Below are positions 62,412-64,000 of a stretch of DNA of 64,000 bases, in pieces; the first letter of the stretch is position 1; each line of letters begins with the position of its first letter. Made by a program: the position numbers and the translations under genes. Under the pieces are notes generated by a model, which was given only the letters and a program-made list of their open reading frames with translations, made no database searches and was not told the DNA's origin. The DNA lies in assembly GCF_032464895.1 (NCBI RefSeq), contig NZ_JAWDIC010000002.1, positions 186,001 through 250,000 of the forward strand, in the 5' to 3' direction. This DNA is from Phycicoccus sp. M110.8 (GTDB lineage Bacteria > Actinomycetota > Actinomycetes > Actinomycetales > Dermatophilaceae).

Positions 62412-63581
62412 ATGGGTAGTCCGCTGGTCGCGCGCATGCAGGGGTTCGGCTCGACCATCTTCGCGGAGATGACCGCGCTGGCGACGGAGCGCGGTGCGGT
62501 GAACCTCGGCCAGGGCTTCCCCGACACCGACGGTCCGCGCGCGATGCTCGACGCCGCCAAGGCCGCGATCGACGCCGGCCGCAACCAGTACCCGCCCGGC
62601 CCCGGCGTGCCCGAGCTGCTGGAAGCCGTTGCGGCACACCAGAAACGCTTCTACGGCATGGACCTCGACCCGCGCCGCGAGGTGCTCGTCACCGTCGGCG
62701 CGACCGAGGCGATCGCCGCGACGATCCTCGCCCTGTGCGAACCGGGCGACGAGGTCGTGACGTTCGAGCCCTACTACGACTCGTATGCCGCGTCGATCGC
62801 CCTCGCGGGCGCGGTGCGGCGGACGTCGGTGCTGCGCTTTCCCGACTTCGCCGTCGACGAGGCGTCGCTGCGCGCGGCCTTCTCCTCGCGGACCCGGCTG
62901 GTGCTGCTCAACACGCCGCACAACCCGACCGGCAAGGTGTTCAGCCGCGAGGAGCTCGAGCTCGTCTGTGCCCTCGCGCGCGAGCACGACGCGTGGGTCG
63001 TCACCGACGAGGTGTACGAGCACCTCGTGTTCGACGGGGTCGAGCACGTGCCGGTCGCGACGCTGCCGGGCATGTGGGACCGGACGCTGACCATCTCCTC
63101 GGCCGGCAAGACGTTCTCGGCGACCGGCTGGAAGGTGGGCTGGGTCAGCGGGCCGGCCGAGGCGGTGGCTGCGGTGCGGGCCGTGAAGCAGTTCCTCACG
63201 TTCGTCGGCTCGGGACCGTTCCAGCCGGCCGTCGCCGTGGCGCTGGGCCTCGGCGACGACGTGTATGCCGGGCTGGCCTCGTCGCTGCAGGCCAAGCGGG
63301 ACCTGCTCGTGGCCGGGCTGCGCGGGGCCGGGTTGGAGGTCTCGGTGCCGGCGGGGACGTACTTCGTCGTGGCCGACGCGGCGCCGCTGGGGGCGGTGGA
63401 CGCCCTGGAGTTCTGCCGCGAGCTGCCGGGCCGGGCGGGTGTCGTGGGCGTGCCGGTGTCGGTGTTCCACGACGACGTCGACGCCGCGCGGACCTTGGTG
63501 CGCTTCGCGTTCTGCAAGCGCGACGAGGTGCTGCAGGAGGCGGTGGGCCGCCTGGGCACCCTGAGGACCTCGGCCGGCTGA
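62412..63581 (+). CDS. Aminotransferase class I/II, DapC-like
   Basis: A 389-residue PLP enzyme very like mycobacterial DapC (N-succinyldiaminopimelate aminotransferase) and kynurenine-aminotransferase relatives. It has AVNLGQGFPDTDGP, NQYPPGPGVPELLEAVA, LLNTPHNPTGKVFS and the PLP-Lys in ISSAGKTFSATGWKVGW. A role in lysine/peptidoglycan precursor synthesis is the best guess, though some relatives act on other amino acids. No strong ribosome site is visible before the ATG. Confidence 0.83.
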   Translation: MGSPLVARMQGFGSTIFAEMTALATERGAVNLGQGFPDTDGPRAMLDAAKAAIDAGRNQYPPGPGVPELLEAVAAHQKRFYGMDLDPRREVLVTVGATEAIAATILALCEPGDEVVTFEPYYDSYAASIALAGAVRRTSVLRFPDFAVDEASLRAAFSSRTRLVLLNTPHNPTGKVFSREELELVCALAREHDAWVVTDEVYEHLVFDGVEHVPVATLPGMWDRTLTISSAGKTFSATGWKVGWVSGPAEAVAAVRAVKQFLTFVGSGPFQPAVAVALGLGDDVYAGLASSLQAKRDLLVAGLRGAGLEVSVPAGTYFVVADAAPLGAVDALEFCRELPGRAGVVGVPVSVFHDDVDAARTLVRFAFCKRDEVLQEAVGRLGTLRTSAG

Positions 63582-63594
63582 CCGGTCCGGTTGC

Positions 63595-63660
63595 GTCCAC
63601 AGGGTCGTCCCTGCGGCGACGCCGTCCACAGGGTCGTCCCTGCGGCGACGCCGTCCACAG
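63595..63660. repeat. 29-bp direct tandem repeat
   Basis: Two perfect copies (63595-63623 and 63624-63652) of a unit starting gtccacagggtcgtccctgc, then an eight-base start of a third. The agggtcgtccct centre of each copy is itself a small inverted repeat. It lies downstream of the aminotransferase and before the next gene. Confidence 0.88.
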
Positions 63661-63711
63661 CCTCGGGCGGCGGTCGTGGGACTGCCGGTCCCCACCCACC
63701 ACGCTGGCCGG

Positions 63712-64000
63712 ATGAACCTCGCGAGCAGCATCGTCCCGGTCGTGGCCTCGGCCCTCGTGGCCGGGGCGGCCGTGACCGGCGCCCGGTCCACGTCTGCACC
63801 GTCTCCGGTCGCAGGAGTGCAGGGTTCCGTTGTCGCACCCGGTGCGGTGGCGCCCGCCGCTGGGCCCGCCCCGGTGGAATCGTCCACCTCCACTGGAGCC
63901 GTCGGAGGTCCGCGTGCCGCCGCGGCTCCGCGTGGCCGGTGGCAGTGGCCGTTGACCCCACGACCTCCGGTCGCTCGTCCCTACCTCGCGCCCCGGTCGA
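63712..64000 (+). CDS. M23-type murein hydrolase, N-terminal fragment
   Basis: The start of a secreted protein, open to the end of the window (96 codons). A signal peptide (NLASSIVPVVASALVAGAAV) is followed by a Pro/Ala/Val-rich spacer and then RGRWQWPLTPRPPVARPYLA, the typical entry to an M23 peptidase (LytM-like) domain. An M23 gene next to rpsB is also found in mycobacteria (Rv2891), though here four genes intervene. The catalytic His/Asp motifs are beyond the window. Confidence 0.7.
   Translation, partial: MNLASSIVPVVASALVAGAAVTGARSTSAPSPVAGVQGSVVAPGAVAPAAGPAPVESSTSTGAVGGPRAAAAPRGRWQWPLTPRPPVARPYLAPRS

Noticed and set aside
60259-63660. CRISPR-like repeats
   Set aside because: The repeats are adjacent tandem or palindromic copies without unique spacers, and no cas gene is present.

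Overview
The window is a chromosomal segment from a high-GC Gram-positive actinobacterium. The evidence is the strong G/C bias at third codon positions, frequent GTG starts, a mycothiol-dependent maleylpyruvate-isomerase-family protein, a PPOX/F420-type flavoprotein, and gene order shared with mycobacteria: dxr-rseP(rip1)-ispG-GNAT, and rpsB-tsf-pyrH-frr-cdsA-rlmN. Overall content resembles the Intrasporangiaceae (Janibacter/Phycicoccus/Terrabacter type), but that family assignment is inference. I see no rRNA, tRNA, CRISPR array, transposase or prophage gene.

Layout. 1-3.3 kb: a DcuS/CitA-type two-component system (regulator cut by the window edge) divergent from a DctA dicarboxylate symporter. 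3.4-10.6 kb: an FAD amine-oxidase-like enzyme, a GNAT enzyme with a Gly/Ser tail coupled to a leaderless solute-binding-like protein, a secreted metallo-beta-lactamase/lamin-tail protein with a small exported partner, and a secreted BNR-repeat protein. 10.9-12.8 kb: a three-gene b6-type cytochrome b module without Rieske or cytochrome c partners. 12.8-16.9 kb: a secreted SGNH lipase, a DUF255 protein and a GGCT-like protein. 16.9-19.7 kb: a flavinylation electron-transfer set (membrane ferric-reductase-like oxidoreductase, FMN-binding protein, ApbE). 19.7-23.8 kb: a P-loop kinase, a TauE exporter, a HAD hydrolase and prolyl-tRNA synthetase. 24-30.6 kb: housekeeping isoprenoid (dxr, ispG) and rseP genes with small accessory enzymes.

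30.6-49.7 kb separates two gene blocks that lie close together in mycobacteria. It holds an orphan barstar, a DnaB-C-like ATPase and a large polyamine regulon. The leftward polyamine genes are an aminobutyraldehyde dehydrogenase, potDABC, a saccharopine-dehydrogenase-like gene, agmatinase and succinate-semialdehyde dehydrogenase. The rightward genes are an Lrp-type regulator, a class III aminotransferase and a PuuB-like oxidase. Together they can import agmatine/putrescine and convert it through 4-aminobutanal, GABA and succinate semialdehyde to succinate, which would fit with the C4-dicarboxylate genes at the left end. Further on are a LOG-like protein, purU and a three-gene WXG100-like cassette.

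49.7-58.7 kb: rlmN, cdsA, frr, pyrH, then (after an M13 peptidase and other accessory genes) tsf and rpsB. 58.9-64 kb: an MFS transporter, a minimal SET-domain protein, a trehalose-synthase-like glycosyltransferase, a DapC-like aminotransferase and the start of an M23 peptidase. Intergenic spaces in this last part are rich in short tandem and inverted repeats.

The strongest unexplained signal spans the whole window. The octamer GTATGCCG (or its complement CGGCATAC) occurs 40 times by my count, about once per 1.6 kb, on both strands, in genes and between them. It brings with it otherwise rare codons (TAT, GCA, ATA). By density and behaviour it resembles DNA-uptake sequences or other highly iterated genomic words.
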